NCBI GenBank assembly: GCA_008477525.1
Contig: SPDT01000007.1
Span: 2,480,001 to 2,544,000 of the forward strand
Direction of reading: 5' to 3'
From: Hypomyces perniciosus
Lineage: Eukaryota > Ascomycota > Sordariomycetes > Hypocreales > Hypocreaceae
DNA length: 64,000 nucleotides
The position numbers and the translations under genes were made by a program. The notes under the pieces were generated by a model, which did no database searches, was not told where the DNA came from, and saw only the letters and a program-made list of their open reading frames with translations. This document shows positions 20,875 through 32,215 of this stretch, one piece after another. The first letter of the stretch is position 1; each line of letters opens with the position of its first letter.

Positions 20875-23291
20875 CAATATGCAGGCAGGCACGCGGATAA
20901 TAATAATAGCAGAAGTAAAAGAAAATAAGAAAAAAAAATAAGCCCGTGGGATCTGCTGCCTAATAGCTGGCTGGTGCTGAAAAAACGGGTGATTTGGCCA
21001 GCCCTGGGGGTCTCCGGCAGAGCGAGCAATGTGTATCAACAGACTGGCCAGAGGGCTTCAAGGGCTTGTCAAAGGGACAAGACGCAGCAGCCGAGCGCCG
21101 GTTCAAAGGATGGCGTGGATGAGCCTTGTTTCAGGATCTGGAGAGGCTCGGGATAATACCAAGGCACCACGTACCAACCTGGCTGGCAGCTTACTTGAGG
21201 CTATTAGGGACCAAGCGATGTAGGAAGAGCATCACAGCACTGACGTAAAGGCTTCTTCGTCCTCGTACTCTGTGAACACTTCGTATACGAAGTAAGTACA
21301 CAAAGTATAAAAAATATATGTGGGAGATCCAGGACTCCAGGATATTATTATTTTTGTGGCAGCACCATTTAATGGGGCTGATGGCACAGTCGGTCTTCTC
21401 CGATGTTATACTCGTACTGCTGCCCCCTTCTGCTACGGAGCCTGGAGCCCCGACCTACGAGTATTATAGGATATTATTAGGATGATTGAGTTACCGAGTG
21501 AGAAGCTTGGACATCCGTTGATTTTATCCATTTATTGAAGTCCATTCAAACAAACCGGCTAGGCCCAGCAGACGCTAGCCAACTGGGATGGGTATTTTCC
21601 TGCGGTCCGTCTGTCACCTAGGAGGATTATACCCACCTGGACAGGGTATCGCCGTTGTGTTTGGGCATCAATGCTTCCGTAGACGCTGATCCGGTCGCCC
21701 GTCCATTCGAATCGCATCGGTGCCTGTGGAATTAAATGCGAGATGAGGTGAAAAATTTTCCTCTTTGACATACGGAGCACATACATACATACATATTACA
21801 TGATTAGTAGATGACTCTTATCTAGTTGTTGTTTATAGTTTATGGTATATGTATGTAACACAATACAATGGTGAATACTACTTCGTACTCTCATCAGTCA
21901 ACCACTTACCAGTACTTCGTAATATTAGGGTATCTATGTTTGTGCTGTCCCTGTTTTATTGCCACCCGCTTGCGCGTGCATTTTGACTGACGAGTCTAAG
22001 GACCTAGCCTGCTTGATTGGGTGGCAATGCTGAAGTACGAGCTGCATGATCGATGCATGAGCAAGTCAATTAGACAGACAGAACTGTGTGCAAAGAAGAT
22101 TTTGATACCCTGGCAACACGGTAACACAGCGCCTAGTCGGCACCTACCCATGCCAGTCCACGGTAGCGTCCACCCTATTACTAGCAGACCGACTTCGTCC
22201 TTGGCAGGGAGAAGCAGAGAGGGCGACATCCAGAGGTTATTATAGATTGGGGGGAATTGACCCTGCCAATTTGCATCTGAGGCATTGCAACAGAGTATAC
22301 TTCGTGCATCGTATGTGGTCATCAATTGCGACGGCTGGTTAAATCTTCAAGCCCTTGTTGCAAGCCATCAACTTCTGCGGTACGGAGCATAGTTGACGGC
22401 ATAGCCTTGTCATCACCGGAAGCGCCAAGGTAGCGCTGCGGTGAATAAGCATGCCCTATTCTCGGGATGATCGTCTCCATTCAGGTGCATCTCGTTTCTC
22501 CATCGAGTCCATCAAGCCTCGTTCCGCCGGGGCGGGCCCTTGGAAGCTGACAACATGTTCACCATAACACGTGTATTATTGGATATTATTCATTCCATCA
22601 GACCGCTTCCAGAAGAAAGTATCTACTCGTAGTAGTAGTGGAATATGGATAAATGGCCCACCTTTTATTACCTCAACCGTATGTACATACCAGAGCAGCG
22701 ACCCTATCCCTTTGGCGTAGATGGTGTACCAAATCATGTTGTACGACTCTGGAAATTTAACGGCACTACTGCTCGGTAGTTGAGGGTTCCGTAGTCATAA
22801 CCAAGACTTCGCAAGCGATAAATTCTATTTTCAAAAATGATTTGATGGCAAAGACAGTGGAAACTCAAAGATAGCATATTATTTTTGGTTTGGATTTCAG
22901 GTTATGTACATACTTCGTAGTAGTAGTACTACTTGTAGTAGTAGTACCTGTGCATCTATCAGCTCCATAAGGATTCCATTTTCTTATCTAATCAATGTTC
23001 CATCGGGCCGACAAAAGTCCGCTCAGCCTTGACAGCAAACGAACTTCCCAAGTTTTGGAGAAATTCATTGGTCAGCCATCAGCTGCCGATGGGTCTGTGA
23101 CAGCCTTCTCAACGACATTAGAGTTTCGCGGCAACGCGTCTTTCATTGTCACTTCAACTTTAACGTCAATTTATCGCCCAGTCTACTTCTGCACGTTTTT
23201 CATCATTGTTTGATTTTTCTCACATTTGTTCCCCCTGCCCCCCCTCATTTCTCCCGAGTCCTCTGTCCTCCTCTGCGCCTCCTACGACGAC

Positions 23292-23729
23292 ATGAATCCC
23301 GTCCCAGGCCAGGGCCAACAGGGCCAACAGGTCGCTGCTGGCCAGCAACGACCGCCGATGTATCAACCGGGTCAGATCAAAAGCCTTCCTTTCTTGAGCG
23401 AGGAGGAGAAGACGAAATACGAGCAGGGGCTTCGGGGACTGTGGTCCAAAGTGAACAGCTCGCCGAACAACAGCCCAGACCAGATCGCTGCCAGGCAGAA
23501 GATTATAGAGTTTTCTAGAATGCTTATTGGTAAGATCCAGCAACGGCGAAATCTCGCAGCCCAGCAGCAACAGCAGCAAGCGCAGCAACAGCAAGTACAA
23601 CAGCAGGCACAACAAGGACAGCAGCAACCTCAAGTCCGACAGCCTGCTCCGCAACAAAACGCGGCTCTGCAAGCCCAAGCCCAGGCTCAGGCTCAAGCAC
23701 AAGCACAAGCACAAGCGCAGGCACAAGCG

Positions 23730-23762
<33 letters not shown>

Positions 23763-23771
23763 ACACAGGCT

Positions 23772-23848
<77 letters not shown>

Positions 23849-23885
23849 TCAGGCTCAGGCACAGGCACAGGCACAGGCTCAGGCA

Positions 23886-23917
<32 letters not shown>

Positions 23918-25770
23918 AGCACAAGCTCAGGCGCAAGCGCAACAACAGAAACAACAGCAAGCACAACCCAATACCGAGGCTTCGGCTAGTATGGCAGCTG
24001 GCCAGGCACAGAACCAAGCTGCTGCAGCAGCGGCGGCGGCAGCAGCAGCCCAGCGTCCAAAGATACCAGATCACTACATTCAACATGTCAACAAGATGAC
24101 ATTTCGTCCGCCAGTGCAGCTAGCAAACAAGTCCGCCGAAGCCGCGAAATGGGTTGAGGAGATGAAGGAACGATACGCTCGAGCTCTTATGACCATGGAG
24201 ACGTCTAAGAATAAGATTTCTAGTTGGGAGAAGCTCCTAAGTGATAGGGCTCAGGCAGGGAACCCGCTCAAGGATGAGGACCTTCGCCAATTCCAACTTC
24301 GAAAGGACCAGCAGCTGAAGATCTACGCCGAAGCCCATAAGTTTGTTGAAGGCGTTCGCAAGCAGCAAGGAAGTCTTCAGGGGGCTACTCAGGCTCATGC
24401 CAACCAAGTTGCTGCTGGGGCCGCAGCCGCAGCCGTCAAACCAGGTGACGCCACTCAAGGAGCTCCAGTCACTCCAGCGGCAGCAGCCGCATCCGCAAAT
24501 AAACCCCAAAACAATAACCAGAATTCTGCAATGGCCAACAACGCTGCTGCCATCGAAGCGGCCAAGAACCAGCAACAAATGGCCGCTGGTAACCGAGTCT
24601 TGACGGTAAATGGCGCGGCAGCTGCCGTGGCAGTACAGACACAACCACGACCCATACCGAACGCTCCTGTTCCGGTGCAGCAGCAAGCCCAAGGCCAGAC
24701 ACAGATCCAGCCCCCAGGCCAAACCCAAGGGCAAATCCAAGGGCAAACCCAAGGACAACCTCAGGTACAGCCCCAGGTTCAAACTCAAGTTCTAAAGCAA
24801 GAACCACCGCGACCAACACCTGTCAATACTGCTCTTGCATCCGCAGCTGCTCAGGCTCAGGTGGCGGCTCAACAGGCCGCATCTCCCGCCCAAGCCGCAG
24901 CACGGATACAGACCCCGCAAACTGCAACTCCCGTTACTGCTCCAGGCCAACCTACCCGGGCGCTTAGCCATTCTGCCGCCATGACTCTTGCCAACCAAAG
25001 AGCAACCAACACCACGCCCGGTAGCGCACCTCTGCCAAATCAGCAAGCCAATGTCGGTCCGGCCCCATCAGTAGCTACTACCGTGAACCAGAACATCATG
25101 AGCTCCGGGATTCAACCCCAGCAAGGTCATCCACATGCCCATCCAACACAGCAACCGCCGAGCGCGCAGGCGAGAATGCCGATCCCGAAGCAGCTGCCGG
25201 AAAAAGCCACAGCCGTTCCTCAGGGAGTAGCTGTTGGCGGCGGAGTCGCGCCTGGGCGGCCAACTATGTCTCAAGGCGGCGGTACCATTGGAGGTGTTAT
25301 GAACCAGCCAGCGATGCCTAGGGTCCCCGCCTATAATCATGATGCGGAAGGCGATCACGTATTGAGCAAGAAGAAGTTGGATGAGCTCGTACGACAAGTC
25401 TGTGGAGGAGCTGCTGAGGGACAAGAGGGCAACCTGCTGACCCCAGAAGTGGAGGAGGTATGTATCAAGACCAATCTCTTGTCGGTAAATTCTGCATATA
25501 CTAACTTCACTATAGAGCGTCTTGAATTTGGCTGATTCGTTCGTTGACAATGTTCTCCACGCGGCATGTCGCAACTCCAAAGAACGTGGGTCCAAGGTTC
25601 TGGAGATCCGCGATATACAGCTCGTGTTGGAGCGAACCTACAACATCCGTGTGCCGGGTTACTCGTCGGATGAGCTCCGCACCGTGCGCAAGGTCCAACC
25701 GTCGACGGGTTGGATTGCAAAGATGAGCGCTGTCCAGGCAGCTAAAGTGATGCCTGGCAAAGGAGAGTAA
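23292..25770 (+). CDS. taf12: TFIID/SAGA subunit TAF12
   Basis: Two exons, 23292-25457 and 25516-25770, split by a 58-nt intron with an ACTAAC branch site; 806 residues. TAF12 is a histone-fold subunit shared by TFIID and SAGA that pairs with TAF4 or Ada1. The histone fold is C-terminal and crosses the splice: [16 protein letters not shown], then [32 protein letters not shown] and [12 protein letters not shown] (about residues 693-785). Everything before is Gln/Ala/Pro-rich, including an uninterrupted run of 45 Gln-Ala-type dipeptides at residues 127-216. A more structured block, [20 protein letters not shown], follows at about residue 260. The ATG at 23292 is preferred to an in-frame TTG 22 codons upstream. 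Long fungal TAF12 N-termini are usual; this repeat is unusually regular. Confidence 0.93.
23670..23939. repeat. Hexanucleotide tandem repeat coding (Gln-Ala)45
   Basis: 270 bp made of 45 six-base units, mostly CAGGCA with CAGGCT, CAAGCA and CAAGCG variants. They encode 44 Gln-Ala pairs and one Gln-Thr. It lies inside taf12 exon 1, keeps frame, and creates long spurious open frames on both strands. Confidence 0.95.
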
Positions 25771-26975
25771 CGCGTGTGTAGCGCTTTTGGTGGGAAATTC
25801 TTTCGGTACGGCTACTAATCATTGCTATGGACTTTGGCTTTCAGGACTGGAAAGGAATACGGAATTGGGATACGGTATGGCGTTCAGGGGGGGGCAATGA
25901 TACCTACTCACACTAAAGGGCGGTTGTAACGTTGTTGGTCTTGCACGTTATTTGGGCTGGCATTATGAGAAAGACCAAGCTGCCAATACCACCCCTGGTT
26001 GATAAAACACAAGGGTAGTATGAGCGATTGCTGAGTAAACATGCAGCGGTAATGAAGAATACACATGAGAAACGAATCACGAATCTGCGTGCAGGTATAA
26101 GCCCCACGTTTTGTCTGCGTGTAATGAGTGCTCGGCAGGGCATTGAGGGCACGCGAGCAAGAAAGCGTGTACGAGTACGGAGTATGTAGGAGAGCAGACC
26201 TGTTAGCAGCTTGCCACAGGCTGGTCGAAAGGCAGGGATGTGTTTACGGCCCTGCCCCCCTCGTAGCTACTAGTTATCTATACCTATATCGATGCCTCGA
26301 TTCTCTCGATAGCTAGCAATAAAATCACGGTACGGAGTATTAGATATCTGTATACTACGGGTAATAGCAATAGGACGTGTTGTATTATTACATACTTCGT
26401 ACGGAGTATCTGTACTAGTCCCAAAAGAACGATCTGCGTTGGGGTACACAATGCTCCACGGTAAATTCAAAGCATAAGATGTACCTCGCCCATGTCTGTA
26501 GGCACCAGATGGCAGACGTCACTCCAGCCAGGTCAAGGTTTATGGTGGCGTACTCTTCTGCCGAAGCACGTACCTGGTACCTCGTTTTTGGTGTAATTAC
26601 GGCCTGCACTAAGTACCACTGCACTGCAGCCTGACTCTCATGCGCTGGTGACCCAGCCGGGCCAGGGCACTCCCCCAATCTCGAGCTCGAACCTTCTTGA
26701 ACCTCCAACGTTGACCATCACAACCAAACAGTTCTCCATCCATCCCCTCCCGCCCGCCGAGTCGCCCAGAAGCTTTCCGACAATCGCAGCCGGAGAAACC
26801 GCAGTATTGTGATTCTTCTCTCCTTCTTTTGTTTCGCGAGTGTGGTGCGCCGCCTTTGTCGTGAGGGATACACGCACCAAGCTGCAGTAAGCGCGTGTCC
26901 ACCTGGCCGTTTTTTGTCATCGACCCTCCACATCATCATCATCATCATCACCACCAGAGCTTCACACCGGCCGTC
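25771..26975. other. 1.2-kb spacer taf12-rpn3
   Basis: No gene recognised. Four TACTYCGTA copies fall between 26176 and 26408 (26176, 26331, 26393, 26400; the last two overlap). A CAT trinucleotide run at about 26932-26951 sits in the rpn3 leader, 25 bp before its ATG. Confidence 0.5.
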
Positions 26976-28866
26976 ATGCCGAGCAAGACCCCTAATAAAT
27001 CCGCCGAGAAGGGCGCCAGAAATAACAGCAAGGACGTCGACATGAAGGACAACGCAAAGGCAAAGGGCAAGAAGGCTGCCAAGGACGGCGATGACAGCAT
27101 GACTGTTGTGGTGCCCCCCTCAAAGGCTTCCAAGCAGTCGTCTGCTCCTCCAGCTGCAGATGCCGAGGGCGATGTTGCTATGGACGTGGACCAAGCCGAC
27201 GAGGCCGATAAGGTCGACCCCGTTGAGCAGGCTGTGACAGGTATGCTAACTACCAAGCCGTGGTGATGTTGATGGCATGCTTTTGCAAGTTCCCCCATTG
27301 CTAACGCATTTCTGTTCCCCCCCCTGCCTGCAGATATCAAGGTCAACTTTGCCCTGCTAGATCGTGCCGTTGTGCTCTTCGACGCCAGGTTTTCTCTGCG
27401 AGCTCTACGATCAATCTCCCTCATCCGTAAGCGTTTGACGCCGGACATCATCGCACAGGCAATTGCCGACACATTCCCCGCAACTGCTGTGTCGGGAACC
27501 ATCGCCAAGAGCCTCCTTCTTGCCATCGGCCGCGAGGATGTGCCCCTGGGCCGTGCGACTGGGCCCGAGATGGAGGTTGACAGTGATGCCAAGGGTGCTA
27601 AGAACGGAGCCTCCAAGAAGGAGGTCAAGGAAATCATCCCCGAAATCTTCGTCTTCCTGGGTATTCTAATCCAGGTCTACTTTTTCGATGAGAAGATGTA
27701 CGAGCGGGGAGCCGAGTTTTCCAAGTACCTCTCCGACCGAATTCAACTCCTGAACCGCCGCACGTTAGACTCTCTTTCCGCCAAGGTCTACTTCTACTTC
27801 TCACTCTTCTGCGAGCACATTGCTCCGTTGCCTCCATCCCCCGAGTCGCCCATCGTCGCCATTCGACCCACGCTTCTCGCCGCTCTGAGAACTGCTGTCC
27901 TGCGGAAGGATATCGACACCCAGGCTTCCGTCATCGTCCTGCTCCTCCGAAACTATCTGCTGACGTCGCACATCAGCCAAGCTGATCTGCTTGTTTCACA
28001 CACGCAGTTCCCCGAGAACGCGGTCAACAACCAGGTTGCACGATTCCTGTACTATCTGGGGCGGATCCGAGCGATCCAGTTGCGATACACAGAGGCACAC
28101 GAGCATCTCACGGCGGCTACTCGCAAGGCACCTTCAAGCAGCTGCGCCGAGGGCTTCTCACAAACTGCCACTAAGCTGCTGCTGGTCGTTGAGCTCTTGA
28201 TGGGAGATATTCCTGACCGAGCCACTTTCCGGCAACCAGCCCTTGAGGATGCCCTGCACCCTTACTTCCTGCTGGTCCGGGCTGTCCGAGTGGGCAACTT
28301 GGAGGACTTTGAGACGATTATTGCTGACCACGCGGATACCTTCCGACGAGATGGAACCTACACACTTATTCTGCGCCTGCGCCAGAATGTCATCAAGACA
28401 GGTATCCGCATGATGTCCTTGTCATACTCCCGCATCTCCCTCCGCGACATCTGCATTCGCCTGCATCTGGGTAGTGAAGAGTCTACCGAGTATATTGTTG
28501 CCAAGGCGATTAGAGACGGTGTCATCGAGGCCACTCTGGACCGGGAAAAGGGATTCATGAAGAGCAAGGAGGTGGGCGATGTCTATGCCACGAGGGAGCC
28601 GGGTGAGGCATTCCATGACCGAATTCAGGCGTGTCTTGCTCTCCATGATGAGAGCGTCAAGGTGAGTTCTCGATTACCACGTTTTCTATTCAGCTGCCCT
28701 GTATACTAATCCCGTTCTGTAGGCCATGCGTTTCCCTATGAACCAGCACCGTCTGGAGCTTAAGAATGCTCAGGAGGCGCGAGAGCGAGAGCGTGAGATG
28801 GCCAAGGAGATTCAGGAGGGTGACTTGGACGATGACGATCTTGGCGGAGACTTGGAGGGCATCTAA
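26976..28866 (+). CDS. rpn3: 26S proteasome regulatory subunit Rpn3
   Basis: Three exons (26976-27240, 27334-28661, 28723-28866) give 578 residues; the introns are 93 and 61 nt. Rpn3 (PSMD3) is a PCI-domain scaffold subunit of the proteasome lid. Exon 1 codes a charged, disordered N-terminus. The conserved part begins across the first splice (AVTDIKVNFALLDRAV), with PCI-domain and helical repeat blocks such as NNQVARFLYYLGRIRAIQL, HPYFLLVRAVRVGNLEDF and LSYSRISLRDICIRLHL. The third exon supplies the conserved tail AMRFPMNQHRLELKNAQEARE and an acidic end. Phase checks out at both junctions. Length and order match the family well. Confidence 0.96.
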
Positions 28867-29645
28867 TCCTAACTTTTTTTTTCCCTCTCTGTGTCACTAC
28901 TGCTACTATTGCTATCACATCAACATCGACCACCTACTTGGGAAAGGTCTTTTTAAGGCCGCTTCTTTTTCACGAATAGTGCGCACACTGTTGTTGTTGT
29001 CCTGGGGATTCAAGGGCGAGGACGACAGAGTTTCTATTGGCTGTAAATTCAACTCATCACCCACTGGGCGCCGACCGGATCCAGGCGGTCTTTGGGGGCT
29101 TTGGGGAAAAGCTCTATAGAGATGTTTTTATAGGGTGAGGCTGACTGGTGGAGGAGGGTGGGAGGCGATGACATCAAATATGATGGCTGTTCCTCTCACA
29201 GTGTATGTACTAGATACTAGTCTAGAAGATGGTGGTATTCTGGGAAATGCGGAAGCTGTTCTTTTTTTTTTTCATATCGTGATGTGCCATGGACTGTCGA
29301 ATTATATCATATGATCAAGCCACGGCGTATCGGTTTTCTTCCAACGAGCTTGGCCAAATGCGAAGAGGCCCATTTTTCAGCCTCTGCGCCTTTCCAATGA
29401 CAGACCTGTAGTCCATATCAGCCTTATGGTTAACAAGTATGGATTGAGTCATCGACTAGCTGGCTAGCTTCTGAGGGGGAGAGGTGTAAACGTACGACGT
29501 AGATATACAGTGCAGCTACGAACGTAAGTATAGAGTCTGGTTTTATATAAAGCATCGATTCCCCGGTTATGTTCTCTTGACAACAACTATCGCCAATCAA
29601 TCATTTAAAAGTGTCCATTCCTCAGTTCTTTCCGTGTCATCTACA
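28867..29645. other. Spacer rpn3-LRR gene
   Basis: A 779-bp spacer with the rpn3 3' UTR and the LRR gene promoter. No gene is seen; T-runs occur at about 28873 and 29263. Confidence 0.45.
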
Positions 29646-29759
29646 ATGGCGACTGCTACACAAGTTTAGTTGTCTGACAACTCAAAGCCGTCCTTCATTC
29701 ATGGCGAGGGCAATGTCACTTCGTTTGGCAGCATAAACAGAGGCCAGGACGACTTCTCT

Positions 29760-31706
29760 ATGGCTGAGGCTATCCGTATCGCCAGGCTCTGCCGCCCAGT
29801 TCTCAACCAGCTCGCCTCTGATCTATCTAATATTATCGGCCCATCGAAAGCTTACACAGCTGACGAGATCCTCGCTCTGCCCCTGGACAGGTACCGTATC
29901 TCAGATGTCCTACAAGACCTCCCCAGCCGCAAATCTGCTCGTCGAAATCTCGCGGCGGCTGTGGCGTCTCTCTTGCACCCCGTTCATGATGGTTCCTTGA
30001 CGGCCCTTATTCGGTACGACGCTGACCGTGTTCGGCTTCGAGCCTGGTCGGTCCTACAACACAGATATGACATGCTACAGGCCACCAGACGTAATGGCAG
30101 AATGGCTCCTGGAATGACAGGCGGCGTAGGCCCTAGTGTCCAGGCACCGGTATGGTCTAGCCGTATAGTGGCTCAGGGGCCGTGGGACGCGGCTAAGAAG
30201 TCTGTGTCACTGGATGGCGTGCGTGCCGTTCCCATGCCGGTGCAGGTTGCTGAGGAAGAGGAGCTGTTACCGTTCCTGGAGCATTTGCAGAAGAGCGGGA
30301 ACCACGAGCTCAATGGTGGTGAGGGTGGAGTCGAGTTGGATGGGGGCAAGGGGGAGCCTTACTACGGCGTTCAGGGGGCCGAGTTTCGCAAAGGAGTTGT
30401 ATATGAGGATGGCCGTATGGATCTTTGCAAAATGGTCGTTGGACCGGATCACATCTGGCGCCTGATGGATAGCCTGCGCACCAATACTTTTGTACGACAC
30501 TTCTTGCTGGGGAATAACATCATCGGCCCCAGCGGTGCGCAAGCCATTGCCAGCTTCGTCAATGACTTTCCGGGCCGTATGGATACTTGGTATCTGGCTG
30601 GTAATTGCATCGACGGGCAAGGCTTCAAGATACTTGTTGATGCTTTCGTCAAGTCGCCTGCGGTCACAAACATATGGCTGAAGCGAAATCCCCTGGGGCC
30701 TGATGCCGCTGAGGATATCTTCCGTCTCATCACCGAGACTAAGAATCTCCAGACGCTGGACCTGGACCAGACTGAGCTTGGTAATCGTGGCGTTGCTGAT
30801 CTGTTCTGCCGCTTAGCTGCATACTCTGGCCAGGAGGGAAGCAAACTGCCCCTGAGACAACTTTACCTCAATGGCAGTGGTATATCGACTGAGGGAGCTA
30901 AAGCCATCGCAGAGTTCCTTTCCTCGGCACATTGCGGCGTAACGTCCATCTACATGTCGGCCAATCCACTGGGGGATGAGGGCATCGAGGCTCTCGCTGA
31001 AGCACTGCCAGACGCACCGTATCTGACTCGACTGTTCGTACAATCAGTTGGAGTCAACACCCAGGGTGCAATCGCGCTCTTCAAGTCTTTGACTGGACAC
31101 CCGGGAATTCGGTCCCTCAGCCTGGGCCAGGCCTACACCACTGAGGATCTTGGACAAGCGTACAATTACATCGAAGACGCAACTATTACAGCCATTACCG
31201 AGTTCCTGAATAAGACACCAAAGTTGCAGTACTTCAACCTAGGCCTCTGCCCAACCACACCGACGGGACTCCTCAAACTGACACCAGCCATCCTTGAGAA
31301 TCCAGGATTGCTATATTACGACGGCGTACCGATTCTAGAGGACCCAGCTAGGAAGCAGGCAACATTTACGCCCTCAAGGGACACTGCATTTGCGAGCCCA
31401 GGCACCCGTTCTTCGGAGCAAATCAAGTCTGATAGGGCCATTAGGGAGCACCTCGAGGCGAATGTGCACTCGCACTATGGTGAGGGCACCACATATGCCA
31501 AGTTCATGGACGATGAGAAGCGCTGGCTAGTCAGCGACAAGGTTGTCCGCAAGATTGACAGCGTATACCGCAATCGAGACGCTGCAATGGCGCGTCGCCA
31601 TCTGATGGCTCTGGTGAAGGACTGGGAGGAGGGTGACGACACGCTGGAGAGGGTTATGAAAGCCCAGGGACCGCTAATGTGCTCTGTGAGGCGCGTTATG
31701 GAATGA
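29760..31706 (+). CDS. Leucine-rich repeat protein, RNase-inhibitor type; 5' end disturbed
   Basis: The open frame runs from 29670 to 31706 (678 codons). Its first in-frame ATG after the last stop is at 29760, giving 648 residues. About seven RNase-inhibitor/RanGAP-like repeats lie in the middle, with visible units such as HFLLGNNIIGPSGAQAIASF, TNIWLKRNPLGPDAAEDIF, LQTLDLDQTELGNRGVADLF and TSIYMSANPLGDEGIEALAE. Such LRRs bind proteins; the partner is unknown. There is no NACHT or other effector domain. An ATG in a good position at 29646 opens the same frame but meets TAG at 29667-29669, the eighth codon, while the sequence just after it (SDNSKPSFIHGEGNVTSF) looks like ordinary protein. So either translation starts at 29760, or the allele carries a nonsense mutation, or an upstream exon is missed. 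Confidence 0.75.
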   Translation: MAEAIRIARLCRPVLNQLASDLSNIIGPSKAYTADEILALPLDRYRISDVLQDLPSRKSARRNLAAAVASLLHPVHDGSLTALIRYDADRVRLRAWSVLQHRYDMLQATRRNGRMAPGMTGGVGPSVQAPVWSSRIVAQGPWDAAKKSVSLDGVRAVPMPVQVAEEEELLPFLEHLQKSGNHELNGGEGGVELDGGKGEPYYGVQGAEFRKGVVYEDGRMDLCKMVVGPDHIWRLMDSLRTNTFVRHFLLGNNIIGPSGAQAIASFVNDFPGRMDTWYLAGNCIDGQGFKILVDAFVKSPAVTNIWLKRNPLGPDAAEDIFRLITETKNLQTLDLDQTELGNRGVADLFCRLAAYSGQEGSKLPLRQLYLNGSGISTEGAKAIAEFLSSAHCGVTSIYMSANPLGDEGIEALAEALPDAPYLTRLFVQSVGVNTQGAIALFKSLTGHPGIRSLSLGQAYTTEDLGQAYNYIEDATITAITEFLNKTPKLQYFNLGLCPTTPTGLLKLTPAILENPGLLYYDGVPILEDPARKQATFTPSRDTAFASPGTRSSEQIKSDRAIREHLEANVHSHYGEGTTYAKFMDDEKRWLVSDKVVRKIDSVYRNRDAAMARRHLMALVKDWEEGDDTLERVMKAQGPLMCSVRRVME

Positions 31707-32215
31707 GATTGGTCAATTCCATCAAATAGGTAGGTATGTATTGTTCATGGTTGAATGATGAGATACTTAACTACTCTGTACAAAGTACTCTGTACAAAGT
31801 ACTCCGTATAAAGTACTCCGTGTAAAGTATTTCGCACGATGGAGGAGTACTCTCGTCAGAAGTACCTCTTCGAGAACTTCCTTCCACCATTAGTCCGCCA
31901 CGTGACGAAGCCAGCTTCAACCTCACTTCTTTCGCTTACACGCAAAGAAGGTTTGGAATGCACCTAGATTTCTTCTCCTGTACCATCTTGAGCCCGTTGA
32001 ATCGAAGAACTATGCATTTTTCCTTGTTCCCGCTCGCCAGCCAGCTATCCTGTGACGTCCAGCTGCCCCCATGTCCAACGAACGCCATAGTGGTGCTTAG
32101 TACGAAGTACAACACCCGCCAATCTCGAGTCTACGGGCTATCGCTTTAGAACGGCGCCAATTGCAGAATCATTGGGTTCTCGCCAGATAAACACCTCACC
32201 CGAAGCCATCGCGAT
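31707..32215. other. Spacer LRR gene-sas2
   Basis: A 509-bp spacer holding the 14-bp tandem array described separately and TACTYCGTA copies at 31800 and 32101. No gene. Confidence 0.5.
31772..31827. repeat. 14-bp tandem repeat, four copies
   Basis: Four adjacent 14-bp units of the form TACTCYGTRYAAAG (first two identical, third and fourth with 2-3 changes), followed by a decayed fifth. It is built around the dispersed TACTYCGTA-like core, about 65 bp after the LRR stop codon. Confidence 0.85.

Larger units (their letters stand above)
20048..23291. other. 3.2-kb divergent intergenic region
   Basis: Shared upstream region of the acidic protein gene (minus) and taf12 (plus). It holds an 11-unit AGC microsatellite, TTGTATGG tandem repeats, GTA/TAC microsatellites around 22920-22950, and five TACTYCGTA copies (20284, 21286, 21879, 21913, 22911). 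No gene is supported. Confidence 0.5.

Noticed and set aside
23220..24099. Long open frames of 146-288 codons in other frames of the TAF12 repeat, on both strands
   Set aside because: They follow from the six-base periodicity of the repeat, which keeps several frames free of stops. Their proteins are pure Leu/Cys, Pro/Val/Glu or Arg/His repeats.
29670..29759. TTG at 29670 as start of the LRR protein
   Set aside because: Non-ATG starts are rare in fungal nuclear genes; the nearby ATGs at 29646 (blocked) and 29760 are better candidates, and the matter is reported as a finding.
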